A stretch of 64,000 nucleotides of DNA from Cristatella mucedo (GCA_009760855.2 WPIO01000044.1:2181393-2245392), one strand, 5' to 3'; shown: positions 28,201 to 35,199, counted from the stretch's first letter. The notes: generated by a model not told the origin, from the letters alone. Numbers and translations are program-made.

Positions 28201-30420
28201 CTGAATAGGTGCAGTTTGACACGACTAAATGTAAAAGCAAGACCGAATGCATCCATTTTTCTCAATAGAAATAGGTTATTTTAAATATACCACTGTCTTA
28301 GTCAAAACATTCCTACAATTTGAATCATAAGAAATTAGCAAGTAACATCACTACCCGGAAGCAAACATGTTGCTACAGAGTATTACAGCCTATTAGATTA
28401 TGTATACTTGCAACAACAGCTTAACTGAAAGACACATTGAATTTAATGACAAGTAAAAATGCTGCACTATCGTAGCACTGATAAGTAGCATTGCAACCAT
28501 GAGGCTCTGCTGCTGAAAAGGAAAAGGCTTTCTCGGTAGCCGTACTCCTACATTAGATCCAGAACAGTAAAGATATAGACAATGCCGGCCCAAAAAATGT
28601 TCGTAACAAGGGCCCTTTTACTTTTTGAGTTCTGTTGAGTGTGTCCCTGTTAACTGCACAAACTAATTATGAAATACTCGTAAAATGTGTTTTCCATCAA
28701 ATGATATACAATAAAGCTCATAAGCCTCACCATCTGCCATATCGTTGAAATTTTAATGGAGTGAAGTCGGAAATCCCCAGCACTTGGGCCATTTGAGTTA
28801 TCTCCACACCCTAAAACTAGGGTTGCATGTCCAGGTAAACATGACCAGCCTGCTACAGCAGCAAATCGCGCACATGAATGCCAGGATGCAACTTCAAGCA
28901 TTCTGGGTACCACATAGCTAGGCCATTTCGGGTTCAGAGGCTCTCAACGGTAAGCAGCGATCAACCGAAGATGACCGGATTTTCCAAGCTCTCTGAGTGC
29001 CAGAAGGGTACACTCACTTCCTGCATTGAAAAACGAGGATTATTGTAAACGAGCAATTGCAAGGAAGATAATTATTACAGCAATGGCAGTGAGGTACAAT
29101 TTGAAGAAGCTAGAACAGACAGGAACTATTAATTTCCGGATCGGGAGCGGTAGGCATTGCTGCACGACGATATCGACGATATGCGAGGACCGGAAGATGA
29201 GGGTAGGACTATATATATTTCATTTGTAAAGCACCCTAAGATAATCTCTATTCAGGCGCTCCGAATATGCCTCGAGGCTCGAGCCCACGATCTAGGCCAG
29301 ACCTTGGCCATCTTAACCAGGCCAAACCAGCTCGGCGATGTGTAGCAGGTTCACCTGTTCATTGAAAATTAAGAAAGAATCGAAGCTCTCAGGGATTACT
29401 GCCAGTGAAAGAACGATCGGGAAGAGGCTCAACGAGCAAGTTACCAAGAGGAAGCCACTACTTAGCGATATGCACAAACGTATGAGGTTTGCTTTCTCCC
29501 GTAAATACCAGCCGGCACTGGACCCTAGCTGAGTGGAGCAAAATTCTTTGGACTGACATATTTAAGTTCACCCTCTTTGCTACCTCACGGAGGGGGCATT
29601 CTACAAGTGTGAAGACAAAAGGAAGAAGCATATCTAGATGTTTGTCTCCAAAAGTCGGTTAAATATGATGGTGGTCTGGTAATGGTAAGGGTTGCTTTAG
29701 TGCTACTGGTGTTGGGAGCTTACACAGAGTGCAGGGGATAATGAATGAGGAACGCTACCTGGACATTGTTAAGAATGTTGGTATTCTGTCAGCTCATAGC
29801 ATACATGGTTTGGACTTTATTTGGCATCAGGACAACGATCGCAATCATACCGCAGGCATAGCAACGGGCTTTTTGACAACTCTATGCGGCAAGGCTGCGA
29901 TCACTTCTGGATTTTGGAATAGCCCGGTCAGAGTCTAGACTTGAATCTCATTGAACATTTGTGGCAGGAGTTGGAGCGTAAAATATGCGAACAGATCATC
30001 CTTCCATAAAATTGTAATGGATTATGTGAACTATTGCCGAAGGGATGGCAGATAATCACATCTCACACATGTGAAAAATTGTCGGGGTCAATGCCCAGAA
30101 AGATCCTCACCATTATAAAAAATTATGGAGGACCATTCTGCAAATATTTTTTTATTTCATTGCAATGTTGAGCACAATAAACTGCTTTTAACTACGGCAT
30201 GCTTCAGTTTATGTCAACAGTGCTAACTTTCGCAATTTATCTTGTTCTATCTACCTACCAGGCTGAAACGCAGGGTTCGAAGATTGTTTGGGTCACCACT
30301 GTATATATACATATATATATATATTAATAACAATAATACACTTGATAAAGCGCCCTCAGAGAACTCTCTCTTTCTAGGCGTTTACCATTTGCTGCAAAAG
30401 AAACATGATCGAATGGTGAG

Positions 30421-30477
<57 letters not shown>

Positions 30478-31104
30478 GCAACTGTAAAGCGCCTAGAAAG
30501 AGATTGAGTTCTCTGAGGGTGCTTTATCAAGTTTATTATTTGTATAGTGCTCTAAGAGAACTTAATCTCTATTCAGGCGTTTCTCATATGCCACGGGGCT
30601 CGAGCCCACGATCTCGCAAATACATTCACCTTGACCTTGATTCGAGGCGATCACCTTTACCACTGGGCCAAACCAGCTCGGTACTATACACCACCCCATT
30701 CCTTACCATATTCAACAACTTGGCCATCATGTGGTAGGCGATCTTGGCCACAGTTAAAATGTCTTTCAGCTGAGCTGTGAGCGACGAAGCTTCTATGCAT
30801 CTGTAGCAATGGCTGACAGCTCTGACAACCGTTGCTCGCTGAGGCTCGGCTAGCTGCTCCAAGATGGCCTGGCTCGCATGCATGAGCTTGACGCAGTAAG
30901 TGCCGATGGCTTTCTGCTGGTCGGTTTTCATGCTGCCAAATCCAGCAATGCAGCGCTACAACAAAGAGTGATTTGCAAGCACACCAATAAAGCACATGAA
31001 GCCACCCGTAAGAGGCCTGTAGCAAAAATGAAGCAACATACCTCAACTTTGACATCGATACCATCTGTACGACCTTCTTTAAGCTCGGCCACAATTGCAT
31101 CCAT
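4164..31104 (-). CDS. ESPL1: separase (ESPL1-like) gene, 3' end not found in window
   Basis: Separase is the CD-clan cysteine protease (peptidase C50) that cuts the cohesin subunit RAD21/SCC1 at anaphase and is held inactive by securin. Sixteen exons joined at GT/AG borders keep one reading frame for 2,024 codons. Similarity to vertebrate separase is clearest in four places: the CYCKEGLVLSRPLPL segment (human FCLEALKLTTKLQLP); the SCTCASC patch before a helical stretch (human CDCSLCASP); FDDSDPDMDD (human FSDDSDLED); and the block from LRHFPPAAAYRAASLALA to ESAAITFRH (human LSHCPPSGLYAHL to ESVSITCRH), followed by WTVCQLSVIQLPG (human VTVCVLALATLQPG). Human separase is about 2,120 residues, so some 300 residues with the catalytic His and Cys are missing here. 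Coding exons: 31104-31042, 30955-30707, 25289-24370, 24234-23900, 22682-22531, 22475-22213, 22116-22021, 21942-21760, 18400-18268, 17246-16998, 15153-14866, 12480-12198, 9270-9126, 9037-6587, 6446-6325, 4507-4368 and tentatively 4246-4164. Identity rests on remembered family sequence, but the phase agreement at every junction is independent support. Confidence 0.9.
4368..4507 (-). CDS. ESPL1: separase exon 16
   Basis: The exon has 140 nt, acceptor tttccgcacccaatttag and donor GGCAAG|GTAAAA. It encodes WTVCQLSVIQLPGCESD and SGSLYITRLQRGQAPLICLV, matching human VTVCVLALATLQPG and NTLLLTRLEKDSPPVSVQI. This is the start of the conserved C-terminal substrate-binding/protease region. Confidence 0.9.
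5600..5862 (+). mobile_element. LINE RT N-terminal fragment
   Basis: The frame reads APFEKVIVRPLLKKATLDQE and LLPFLSKTLERVVTDQLNSY, then LQSGFRANHPT, the conserved fingers region of L2/CR1-type reverse transcriptases. It breaks off after SGFR. Confidence 0.8.
5960..6110 (+). repeat. dispersed repeat shared with 17540-17680
   Basis: CTGGCCAGACAAGGGAGGTC, then GAATCGTGGTG and CACTAAATACATAC, recur with substitutions at about 17548-17610, and the following ATTTTCTCATGTTTCACATA recurs as well. It is a transposon fragment of unknown class. Confidence 0.5.
6325..6446 (-). CDS. ESPL1: separase exon 15
   Basis: The exon has 122 nt, acceptor cttcttatcaatgccacag and donor GGATG|GTAATT (phase 2 in, 1 out). 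It encodes KAAKAAVPEWRIEQLSRCQE and LSFSSAIERLPDG, comparable with human VPLARIQRLFSFRALES and ESFQERLALIPSG. Confidence 0.88.
6587..9037 (-). CDS. ESPL1: separase giant exon 14 (regulatory linker)
   Basis: This 2,451 nt exon is open throughout. It starts at ggcag|T (phase 2) and ends at TCG|GTGAGT with two bases of an Arg codon. In order it encodes: helices AVALSLCRRAAGFLLHLAKS (human CALFLVLKGELELARND); CARC and SCTCASC cysteine pairs followed by FVVLQQLLVMHTVRQAEAAL (human VCLRWVLVTAGVRLAMG); acidic FDDSDPDMDDSLD; a GRGRARAVAKAKEN basic stretch (human SRGRGRARKG); a long Ser/Ala-rich, probably disordered linker with two AVETLR motifs; and the conserved HFPPAAAYRAASLALAAGYY block. In human separase this linker holds auto-cleavage sites and the securin and PP2A contacts. 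It is strongly GC-rich; ORFs on + over it are shadows. Confidence 0.93.
9126..9270 (-). CDS. ESPL1: separase exon 13
   Basis: The exon has 145 nt and encodes GDMSILTALRELLVTLDASA and RSSRCYCKEGLVLSRPLPL. The second part aligns with human AKAFCLEALKLTTKLQLP, the best evidence for family membership in the N-terminal half. The donor TTGAG|GTACTG leaves phase 2. The following intron (9125-9038) is only 88 nt. Confidence 0.9.
9988..10275 (-). mobile_element. LINE family 2 3' fragment
   Basis: The inverted sequence has TTTGGGGGCATACAAACTAA, TCTCCAAAAGATTTGAGGTT and the tail TGTCCTAAGAGAGCTAAA, diverged from the other copies. Confidence 0.6.
10850..11780 (-). mobile_element. degenerate Tc1/mariner transposase
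   Basis: Minus-strand frames with stops and shifts read NFHWTSEQ and FSDE at about 11480 (Tc1 WTxEQW..V.FSDES). They continue with FQNAIAPYCRA at about 11310 (FQxDNAPxHxA) and DENNVNWLAFPAL at about 11240 (the segment before SPDLNPIE). Terminal repeats were not located. It lies in separase intron 12. Confidence 0.65.
11955..12155 (-). mobile_element. LINE family 2 tail
   Basis: The sequence CACCCTAAGAGAACTAAATC and TCTTTCTAGATACGTTCCAT is the inverted 3' hairpin of family 2, followed by the AGGTGCGTTTTAAGTTC stretch. It ends about 40 bp from the donor of separase exon 12. Confidence 0.65.
12198..12480 (-). CDS. ESPL1: separase exon 12
   Basis: The exon has 283 nt, acceptor tgtattctttag, phase 0 in and phase 1 out (AAG G|GTAAGG). 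It encodes VDKAVAKADQILDSHTGGG, a run of serines and a basic helix. A LINE tail fragment lies about 40 bp beyond the donor. Confidence 0.85.
12500..13640. other. intron sequence, nothing recognised
   Basis: This is part of separase intron 11. No repeat family or exon was recognised. Frames are short and interrupted. Confidence 0.5.
13909..14360 (-). pseudogene. broken ORF ending in a PIP-box-like motif
   Basis: Inside separase intron 11 (minus strand) an open stretch starts near an ATG at about 14349 (MSKQSEELCAQELNERMHTM). It crosses at least two frame changes and ends MGRPKKAPVVVPNQPSILSY followed by FSKK and a stop at 13909-13911. The last residues contain QPSILSYF, a match to the PCNA-binding QxxIxxFF/Y pattern. 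Several pogo-type transposases end this way, so a decayed DNA transposon is my best guess. A small host gene is possible. Confidence 0.4.
14866..15153 (-). CDS. ESPL1: separase exon 11
   Basis: The exon has 96 codons, phase 0 to 0, acceptor tcatttgcttcag and donor GGACAG|GTGAGC. It encodes ECLLLIQQMLRQISSSFDVR and VLARLITVSLRLGLLDEASG, TPR-like helices comparable to the human ILAALYQLVAKPMQALEVL region. Confidence 0.87.
15500..16900. other. intron sequence with a short duplicated segment
   Basis: This is part of separase intron 10. The only structure noted is an imperfect direct repeat at about 16468 and 16548 (CACAGAGAAGGCAAAGTGGC and CACAGACAAAGGAAAGTGGC). Confidence 0.45.
16998..17246 (-). 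CDS. ESPL1: separase exon 10
   Basis: The exon has 83 codons, phase 0 to 0, acceptor ttttgtttctgcag and donor GACATG|GTAAGT. It encodes HCNSLALLDQAICLWSRSIR, resembling human [20 protein letters not shown]. Confidence 0.87.
17600..18020 (+). mobile_element. LINE family 1 3' fragment
   Basis: The frame reads [20 protein letters not shown] (family 1 has the same block). It continues through GAAGTCTGTTGGCTAC to the terminal GAGTTACAGACGGAAATACA and TTACAGTACATT. It is inserted in separase intron 9. Confidence 0.85.
18024..18062 (-). mobile_element. SINE B head fragment
   Basis: GCACCTTACCCCTGGGCCAA and ACCAGGGC resemble the tRNA-like head of SINE B in inverted orientation, directly after a LINE family 1 tail. 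Confidence 0.4.
18268..18400 (-). CDS. ESPL1: separase exon 9
   Basis: The exon has 133 nt. It enters in phase 2 (AG|G gives Arg), encodes SLLEDCEAALSELSDDQSST and LAHFTSYAIQHLRGLTM, and ends at ATG|GTGAGT in phase 0. Confidence 0.83.
19060..19330. repeat. degenerate CA-rich tract
   Basis: This is an imperfect array of CACA, CACG and CATGCA units. It is a decayed microsatellite, and its translations are meaningless. Confidence 0.8.
19500..21240 (+). mobile_element. degenerate LINE (endonuclease to RT fingers)
   Basis: Broken frames read LEECYNRTLVDVLDEFAPRT at about 20480, matching the linker YNxTLxxLLDxHAP of L2/CR1 elements. They continue with DLVPMVLLIRLINLVLSSIT and RIINIFLASRLIPASFKKAA at about 21030-21150, the segment before the RT fingers. 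Many stops are present. It lies in separase intron 8. Confidence 0.7.
21598..21664. repeat. GA-rich microsatellite
   Basis: Imperfect GAGA/GGGAG/GACA repeats lie in the intron about 100 bp downstream (in gene direction) of separase exon 8. Confidence 0.9.
21760..21942 (-). CDS. ESPL1: separase exon 8
   Basis: The exon has 183 nt with the strong acceptor ttgcctctatttcaacag and donor GACAG|GTATTT (phase 2 to 2). It encodes a leucine-rich helix pair (ELAVVKDLLSSHAVAGCHRA, then YALLRRVHLQLIL). A GA-rich microsatellite lies in the intron just after it. Confidence 0.85.
22021..22116 (-). CDS. ESPL1: separase exon 7
   Basis: This 96 nt exon has an acceptor after a T-rich tract (caattttattag) and a GTAAGT donor. 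It encodes TMRECLVALNPEIIEEDVVAMLLKELKAYIAY. Its phases (2 in, 2 out) fit both neighbours. Human separase has a comparable LREELQAYKAV in this region. Confidence 0.85.
22213..22475 (-). CDS. ESPL1: separase exon 6
   Basis: The exon encodes PGSHEAVARVNSQDKWYSSL, then AGLSECYQRSGSWMSALCLVPEV, resembling human [24 protein letters not shown]. Of two nearby AGs (gatag and gatagag), only the second keeps phase 0 with exon 5. It leaves in phase 2 (ACA AC|GTAAGT). Confidence 0.88.
22531..22682 (-). CDS. ESPL1: separase exon 5
   Basis: The exon encodes AHLFFEATLLHNAGLKLMGS and KLLKNAVRMYRCC, resembling the human SYTSNLAYSFYSHKLYAEA repeat. It enters in phase 1 and leaves in phase 0 (GTT CAG|GTAGAG). 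Two in-phase acceptors three bases apart (ctag|CAG and cag|GT) would differ by one alanine. A LINE 3' fragment lies about 20 bp upstream of the acceptor. Confidence 0.85.
22700..23010 (+). mobile_element. LINE family 1 3' fragment abutting an exon acceptor
   Basis: It runs from AGATTGTGGAACTCACTTCC to the terminal GATACATTACATTACATT. It is antisense to separase in intron 4, and its truncated 5' end is within about 20 bp of the exon 5 acceptor. Confidence 0.85.
23900..24234 (-). CDS. ESPL1: separase exon 4
   Basis: The exon has 335 nt, entering in phase 2 (AG|T restores Ser) after acceptor ctactttttctag and leaving in phase 1 (GCT G|GTAACT). It encodes residues about 411-523, including LVAQVLSQTASPC and a helix ending in ELMKELAYA. 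It continues the N-terminal helical repeats. Confidence 0.88.
24370..25289 (-). CDS. ESPL1: separase exon 3
   Basis: This 920 nt exon starts in phase 0 after acceptor ctctctccacag and ends in phase 2 (CTC AG|GTAGGT). It encodes residues about 105-411, a leucine- and alanine-rich helical array (for example ALSAAWAALAAALRLYVVAA) consistent with the ARM/HEAT/TPR-like N-terminus of separase. It is noticeably GC-rich compared with its introns. Plus-strand ORFs over it are shadows. Confidence 0.9.
25470..26230. other. AT-rich intron sequence, nothing recognised
   Basis: This stretch of separase intron 2 shows no repeat family or exon. Confidence 0.5.
26530..26818 (+). mobile_element. LINE family 2 3' end, well preserved
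   Basis: It reads GGACAGCATTTAGTGGGTCC, CATGTTATTCATTTTGTTTG and the hairpin AAGCGCCTAGAAAGAGATTA / AGTTCTCTGAGGGCGCTTTA, then TTATTATTATTATTATT. This is the best copy of the tail and was used to define it. Confidence 0.85.
26820..28060 (+). mobile_element. decayed transposon-like gene (EEW..FIDSS family)
   Basis: Plus-strand frames with stops and shifts read FSDLVSDLGLIKSKAKFL, then NEWSLFIDSSSKSFPAMLLH, LAHRFTSKR, a block PVRYCHHFTPNRALLTNVLK-like, and finally AYSEEQGEHFHEDL at about 27940. I recall an uncharacterised multi-copy protein family in cnidarians and arthropods with EEWRLFIDSSKRSLKAVLLH and SEEQGERFHQD, likely of transposon origin. It lies in separase intron 2. Confidence 0.55.
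29026..30303 (+). mobile_element. Tc1-like transposon, disrupted, with nested SINE
   Basis: The HTH part reads NLKKLEQTGTINFRIGSGRH. After a SINE insertion at 29210-29345 the frame resumes as LSDMHKRMRFAFSRKYQPAL. The catalytic triad region is visible as ILWTDIFKFTLF, HQDNDRNHTA and LDLNLIEHLW. The right end reads GGGTCACCACTG followed by TA, the expected Tc1 terminus and TA target site. The left terminal repeat was not found. Several stops are present. Confidence 0.8.
29210..29345 (-). mobile_element. SINE B nested in Tc1 element
   Basis: It reads TTTCATTTGTAAAGCACCCT, AATCTCTATTCAGGCGCT, GAGGCTCGAGCCCACGATCT and AACCAGGCCAAACCAGCTCG. This is the tRNA-derived SINE B inverted relative to +. 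Confidence 0.75.
30328..30420 (-). mobile_element. LINE family 2 tail (inverted)
   Basis: ATAATACACTTGATAAAGCG and CCCTCAGAGAACTCTCTCTT form the inverted 3' hairpin. It is followed by an (AT)n tract and then by the same tail in the opposite orientation. Confidence 0.75.
30423..30474. repeat. (AT)n microsatellite
   Basis: About 26 AT units lie between two oppositely oriented LINE family 2 tails. YIYI ORFs here are artefacts. Confidence 0.98.
30478..30530 (+). mobile_element. LINE family 2 tail
   Basis: GTAAAGCGCCTAGAAAGAGA and TTGAGTTCTCTGAGGGTGCT, then TTATCAAGTTTATT: only the 3' hairpin is present. Confidence 0.75.
30532..30686 (-). mobile_element. SINE B, near full length
   Basis: On + it runs from TTTGTATAGTGCTCTAAGAG through GGCTCGAGCCCACGATCTCG to ACCACTGGGCCAAACCAGCT and CGG. 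Read on the minus strand, the head GGTTTGGCCCAGTGGTAAAG resembles an A box and GGGCTCGAGCC a B box. It starts about 20 nt after the separase exon 2 donor. Confidence 0.8.
30707..30955 (-). CDS. ESPL1: separase exon 2
   Basis: The exon has 83 codons, phase 0 to 0, with acceptor ctttgttgtag and donor ATG|GTAAGG. It encodes amphipathic helices (residues about 22-104) that resemble the human segment before AVAKLLIKASAVL; here the end reads HMMAKLLNM. A SINE in the opposite orientation to + (head on the minus strand) begins about 20 nt into the following intron. Confidence 0.85.
31042..31104 (-). CDS. ESPL1: separase exon 1 (proposed start)
   Basis: The exon encodes 21 residues beginning MDAIVAELKEGRTDG and ends at a GAG|GTATGT donor in phase 0. 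The ATG at 31104-31102 was chosen because an in-frame TGA lies two codons upstream with no acceptor AG between them. Vertebrate separases have about 250 more N-terminal residues, so a missed upstream exon in another frame remains possible. Confidence 0.6.
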
Positions 31105-31804
31105 TGCCAATCAACAAGCTGTGTCTCCCTCCAGCTGGGCAGTGATATAGCAGTGGACCAGTAGCTCAGCTGAGCCCATGCAACGAGCAATGGCACAATC
31201 TGAGAGAATCGGTCGGGTGCCAGCACAGCAGAGCACTGCACTCGACTACTACGACTATGACGCACTCGACTACAATGACAGCTGTACATTCACCCTTCAC
31301 GGTGTTCGGACACAATGAAAAGTGCCAGAAGCTCAGCAGGAGGAAAATCTAAAATGACTGTGTACTGAGTAAACAGTGGTCAGGCTCCAGTAACTTTATT
31401 TAGTTGTGCAACACAATGTACTGTTGAATAACAAGAAGGTTCACCAAGGTGGTGGCCGACCGGCAACAGAAACCACGAGCATTGCCAGCAACAGCCTTCT
31501 TTCTTGCTCAAGTCCAGCAGCTGCAATGCGTTGATATAATCCAGCCCAGATGCACCAAGTAATTTCACCGTGTATACCAACGATCACCATTCATCGGCAA
31601 GTGCACGTGTGAGTACATTTGCTGGCATTTAGCAAACCTCGATGAATTACATGTTCATTCAGGAAACCCCAACACAAATTCAATAATGTGGCTTGGCACA
31701 TCAAGCTCGTGACTCAAGCAAAGCCGGCACATAGCAATGTTTTAAGTGATTATTCACTACGAACTCCATAATGCTGAAAACATGCCATGAGTGCATCTCT
31801 TTCT

Positions 31805-31834
31805 GCTTCTCTCTCTCTCTCTCTCTCTCTCTCT
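31805..31834. repeat. (CT)n microsatellite
   Basis: A short run of about 15 CT units. Confidence 0.95.
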
Positions 31835-31839
31835 GACAG

Positions 31840-32345
31840 TTTTCTATCTAAACTTGTGGACAGAGAAGGTCACACTAAAGCCTGCAATCAGCAAGCTTCA
31901 TTCTATCAAGCTGTCTTCTGTCATCCTGACTTGAGAGAAAATCTTACTCTGACCAATAAGGCCCGCCGTGGTTGGCGCCTTCATACCTGGCCGAGCTGCA
32001 GCACCAGTCTTATCTTGGTTCACTCGTGTCCTTTTTGGACAATAAATTAGCTGTTTCATTACATTGCTTAAAGACAGTAGGCCACAGAAGCTTTGGCTCT
32101 GCAGGTCTTAGTCGGTGGAAATCACGGCAACCCCTCTTATGCAACGACAACTATCCTGCCATCAGTTTTGGTAAATCCTTTTCGGCTACCCTGAGCTGCT
32201 ACTTCTGTGCTACTCACTCTCTTGAATTCCCTTCTTACTCAGCTATACGTCTCACTTCATCTTTGTTGAGCGAGAAAAATTATGTTGGCTACCATACACG
32301 CACTGATAGCTGTATAGGCTTTGAGCCTGTCTTAGCCCATGGGTA
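31840..32345 (+). mobile_element. LINE family 1 3' fragment, diverged
   Basis: The frame reads LTNKARRGWRLHTWPSCS and LKTVGHRSFGSAG, ending near SEKNYVGYHTRTDS, corresponding to the family 1 C-terminus ([30 protein letters not shown]). It is more diverged than the 57 kb copy. Confidence 0.75.
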
Positions 32346-33204
32346 AGGTGCAGGCATCTCACGAAGCTGTCTTCTGGCATCCTGACTTGAATCACCCTCA
32401 ACCTCTGCTGAAAAGTGCTCTACAGTACACATAACCCCCGGAAAATGTCGAGGTGCATGTCACTGGACCACAATCAAGGTCACACGTGAACATGCACTAC
32501 GTGAGAAACAGCCTGACAGTCACTGTCCAGTACGAATCCGAAGCTATGTAATGGTCGATGATGTCACTGCTGAAGCAGTTCAAGAAGATAAAGTTAAGTT
32601 GCAAGGGCACATAGCTAGACTTGGTGGTAACAACTTAAGCATACTCAATTTTTTAAACTTATGGCTGCAAAATAACTAGTGCTTCAACGATTGGCATTGA
32701 ACAGGAGTTGGTGCTCTCCCACGGTCCTCGGCTGGTGTTTCCAGAGGCTGTCCCCCGGAGAACCTACCCTTTTGCAGCCAGTAGGACACGGATAATCTCA
32801 GTAGGAAACTGAACTTTGAACCTTGCCCGAGCCAGCCAGTCATAGTGACTGCAAGCCACCCAGCAGCCCTCTGTACCTCCGGCCACAACTTCACTAAGCC
32901 ACAAAAACTAAGTGGATGTTAGTTATGCTGCAGAATTATCCATAGCACACTCAAAGTCTAAGCGGCTTTAGGTGCACACACGGTAGCCAATAGACTCCAT
33001 CTCACGCAACAAAGAGGATGAGAGCGGCATAACTGAGTCAGGACAGCAGTAAAAGGAGGTAAATAGCATGGAAGTAGAAGCACAGGACAGCTGAAAAGGA
33101 TGGGTTCGATCGAGTCGGCACCGGCAGCAGGAGAGAGGATGTGTCCTCTGCTCAGAACACCTTCAGCACCTACAGGTGTGTAGTAGGGCTGATACTCGGC
33201 ATAT

Positions 33205-33650
33205 GATAATAATAATAATAATAATACATTTACATAGCACCCTCACAGAACTGAATCTCTTTCTAGGCACTTTACAGATGCTGTAAAGAAAGCATGACCA
33301 AATGATTAGCAGTAACATTCCTAATGTCACCCAGCATAACATTGTTAGATGTGACATGCACAAGATAAATATTTTGATATGGTCAGTAGCAGCAGGCAGT
33401 GTCCGCATGCATAACCAAACAAAGGACCAGTCACAGGGACCAATTAAATGCTGTCATAATCAGGTGTTTAAGCTTCTTTTTAAATGTCGTCATGTCAGGG
33501 GATGTCGTGACGTCAGTCGTGAGTGGGTTCCAGACCTTAAGAGTACATGAACTAAAGACACGGCCTCCAAAGATTTCAAGGTTCGTATGAGGTATAGCTA
33601 CACGAGTTGAGACAGAACAGCAAGTTGTACGAAGCTTGGCCTGGGGAAGG
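33205..33650 (-). mobile_element. LINE family 2 3' fragment
   Basis: It starts with ATAATAATAATAATAATACA and an inverted hairpin (CACCCTCACAGAACTGAATC), and extends through CTTAAGAGTACATGAACTAA to GAGATTTCAAGGTTCGTATGAGG-like coding remains. Confidence 0.75.
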
Positions 33651-33662
33651 AGTAGATCACTT

Positions 33663-33789
33663 GAGGCTTTGCATTAAAAGGCACCATGCAATAATCATGT
33701 AAAAGGTAAAAATCATGTGCTTAAGAAGTTCAAGGATTCAGAAGATCAGAACTTCTTGAACTTCACGGTGCCTTTAAATGCAAAGCCTC
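33663..33789. repeat. inverted repeat, about 26 bp arms
   Basis: GAGGCTTTGCATTAAAAGGC at 33663 pairs with GCCTTTAAATGCAAAGCCTC ending at 33789. A second inner inverted pair (AAGAAGTTCAAG and ACTTCTTGAACT) lies between them. It could be a small hairpin element next to a LINE end. Confidence 0.6.
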
Positions 33790-34799
33790 ATTATGAAAAA
33801 GTCGACAGTGTCAGCCTTCTCAGGCATGCCCTAACAGCACAGCCTTTGTGCAAATGCTAGCATGCTGTGTTGGTAAGCTGAAATGCAAAAGGCAGCAAAC
33901 AAAAATGGTCTAGACGTCTCAGCTAGGTAACTCAGATCATGACTATTTTGCCTCAGCCTCACCTCGGCACAAAAATAATTCCAGATATACCTTCACTCAG
34001 ACAAATAGCAATATACTGCAGCTGTACACCAGCTGTACATTTACCTGTGTGTTCCCAATCGACAGGAACCAAATGTGAGGCCTCACTCAAGACAGTTCAG
34101 GCCTTGCCGTCTGGCTATCCAGCTAATAAGTCGACGTAGGTCTATGAAAAGTGTGGTTTCTTCTCTGAGCATAGTACTTACAGCAGTAAGTCTAACATTG
34201 AAGCCTCCACCCCAAACCCTAAACTATACTCCCTAAATCCGAAACCCAAAACTTATCTCAAAAGTGTTTGTAATAAATATATACATATATAAACATTTTT
34301 TGCAAGTCATGTACACCTGCAAAATTATACGACTGTTGTTACCTTTCTATGATCATCGTGACCACAGCAGGATCAGCACTAACAGTAATGCATCGACGTA
34401 TTAGTTAGGTTTACAGCCATTGAGCAGCCGTGAGTGAGTGGCACACACCCAATGCTAACCACTGGTTGCATAGGTATTCAATATCCTGGCCTATTCTTGA
34501 GCTCAAGCCTCTGAGTAAAATGGCAATAATAAAAACACACAATCTACCTGAATAAATTGTGACTTATACATTCCAGTTGATGGCTAGTCGTAAAATGTTG
34601 TTTCATTAAATGCGGAAGAGCACGACAACCAGGACAGATAAATCAAACCATGCGTGATCGATATAGAACTGACACAGCTCCATTTGGACAAAAAACTTGA
34701 TGAACTGCCAGCTGGATTTACGATAGTTCTTAAAATCATAAATGATATCGTAGCACTGGAAAACAACTGGAAACACTGGAAGGCAAGAGGAAAATGATG

Positions 34800-34871
34800 T
34801 GGCGTCGTCGAGAGTTGAACTCACGATCTTACAAACCTGAGGTGCGAGTCACACCAACTCAGCCATCACGA
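34800..34871 (-). mobile_element. tRNA-like sequence (probable SINE head)
   Basis: The minus strand reads TCGTGATGGCTGAGTTGGTG with an A-box match (TGGCTGAGTTGG) and GTGAGTTCAACTCTCGACG with a B-box match. I could not fold a complete acceptor stem, so a tRNA-derived SINE is more likely than a functional tRNA. Confidence 0.5.
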
Positions 34872-35179
34872 CAACAACTCTGAGGCATAACGCATTGGCG
34901 ATCAAGCCAAAGTTTAATACCTTTTACAGCAGCGATGGAGCCACACCAGGCGTGCTGCAGTTCAAACATCCCTTTGCCGAACCAAAACCGTGTGCATGAG
35001 TGCATTAGGATACTCGGGCATGATTCCAAACTCGGAGGGCACAATGCGCGTTCTCGAGCCCAGGACACAAATTTAGGGGACAGCCGGGTATTAAAAGGCT
35101 AGTGCAGGACTGGGTGCTCGGTGAAGCCTTACTCTCTGCCCATGCCTCTCTCTCGCGCTCGCTTAACTCATTCTCTCTC

Positions 35180-35199
35180 TCGCTCGCTCGCTCGCTCGC

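Noticed and set aside
30423-30474. YIYI-rich ORFs here and at 38907-38975
   Set aside because: They are translations of (AT)n tracts.
30300-30690. CRISPR-like array of repeated hairpins
   Set aside because: The repeats are oppositely oriented LINE and SINE ends with a microsatellite spacer in animal DNA; there are no regular spacers.
34800-34871. Functional tRNA gene
   Set aside because: A and B boxes are present, but no convincing acceptor stem or canonical anticodon arm was seen; SINE origin is simpler.
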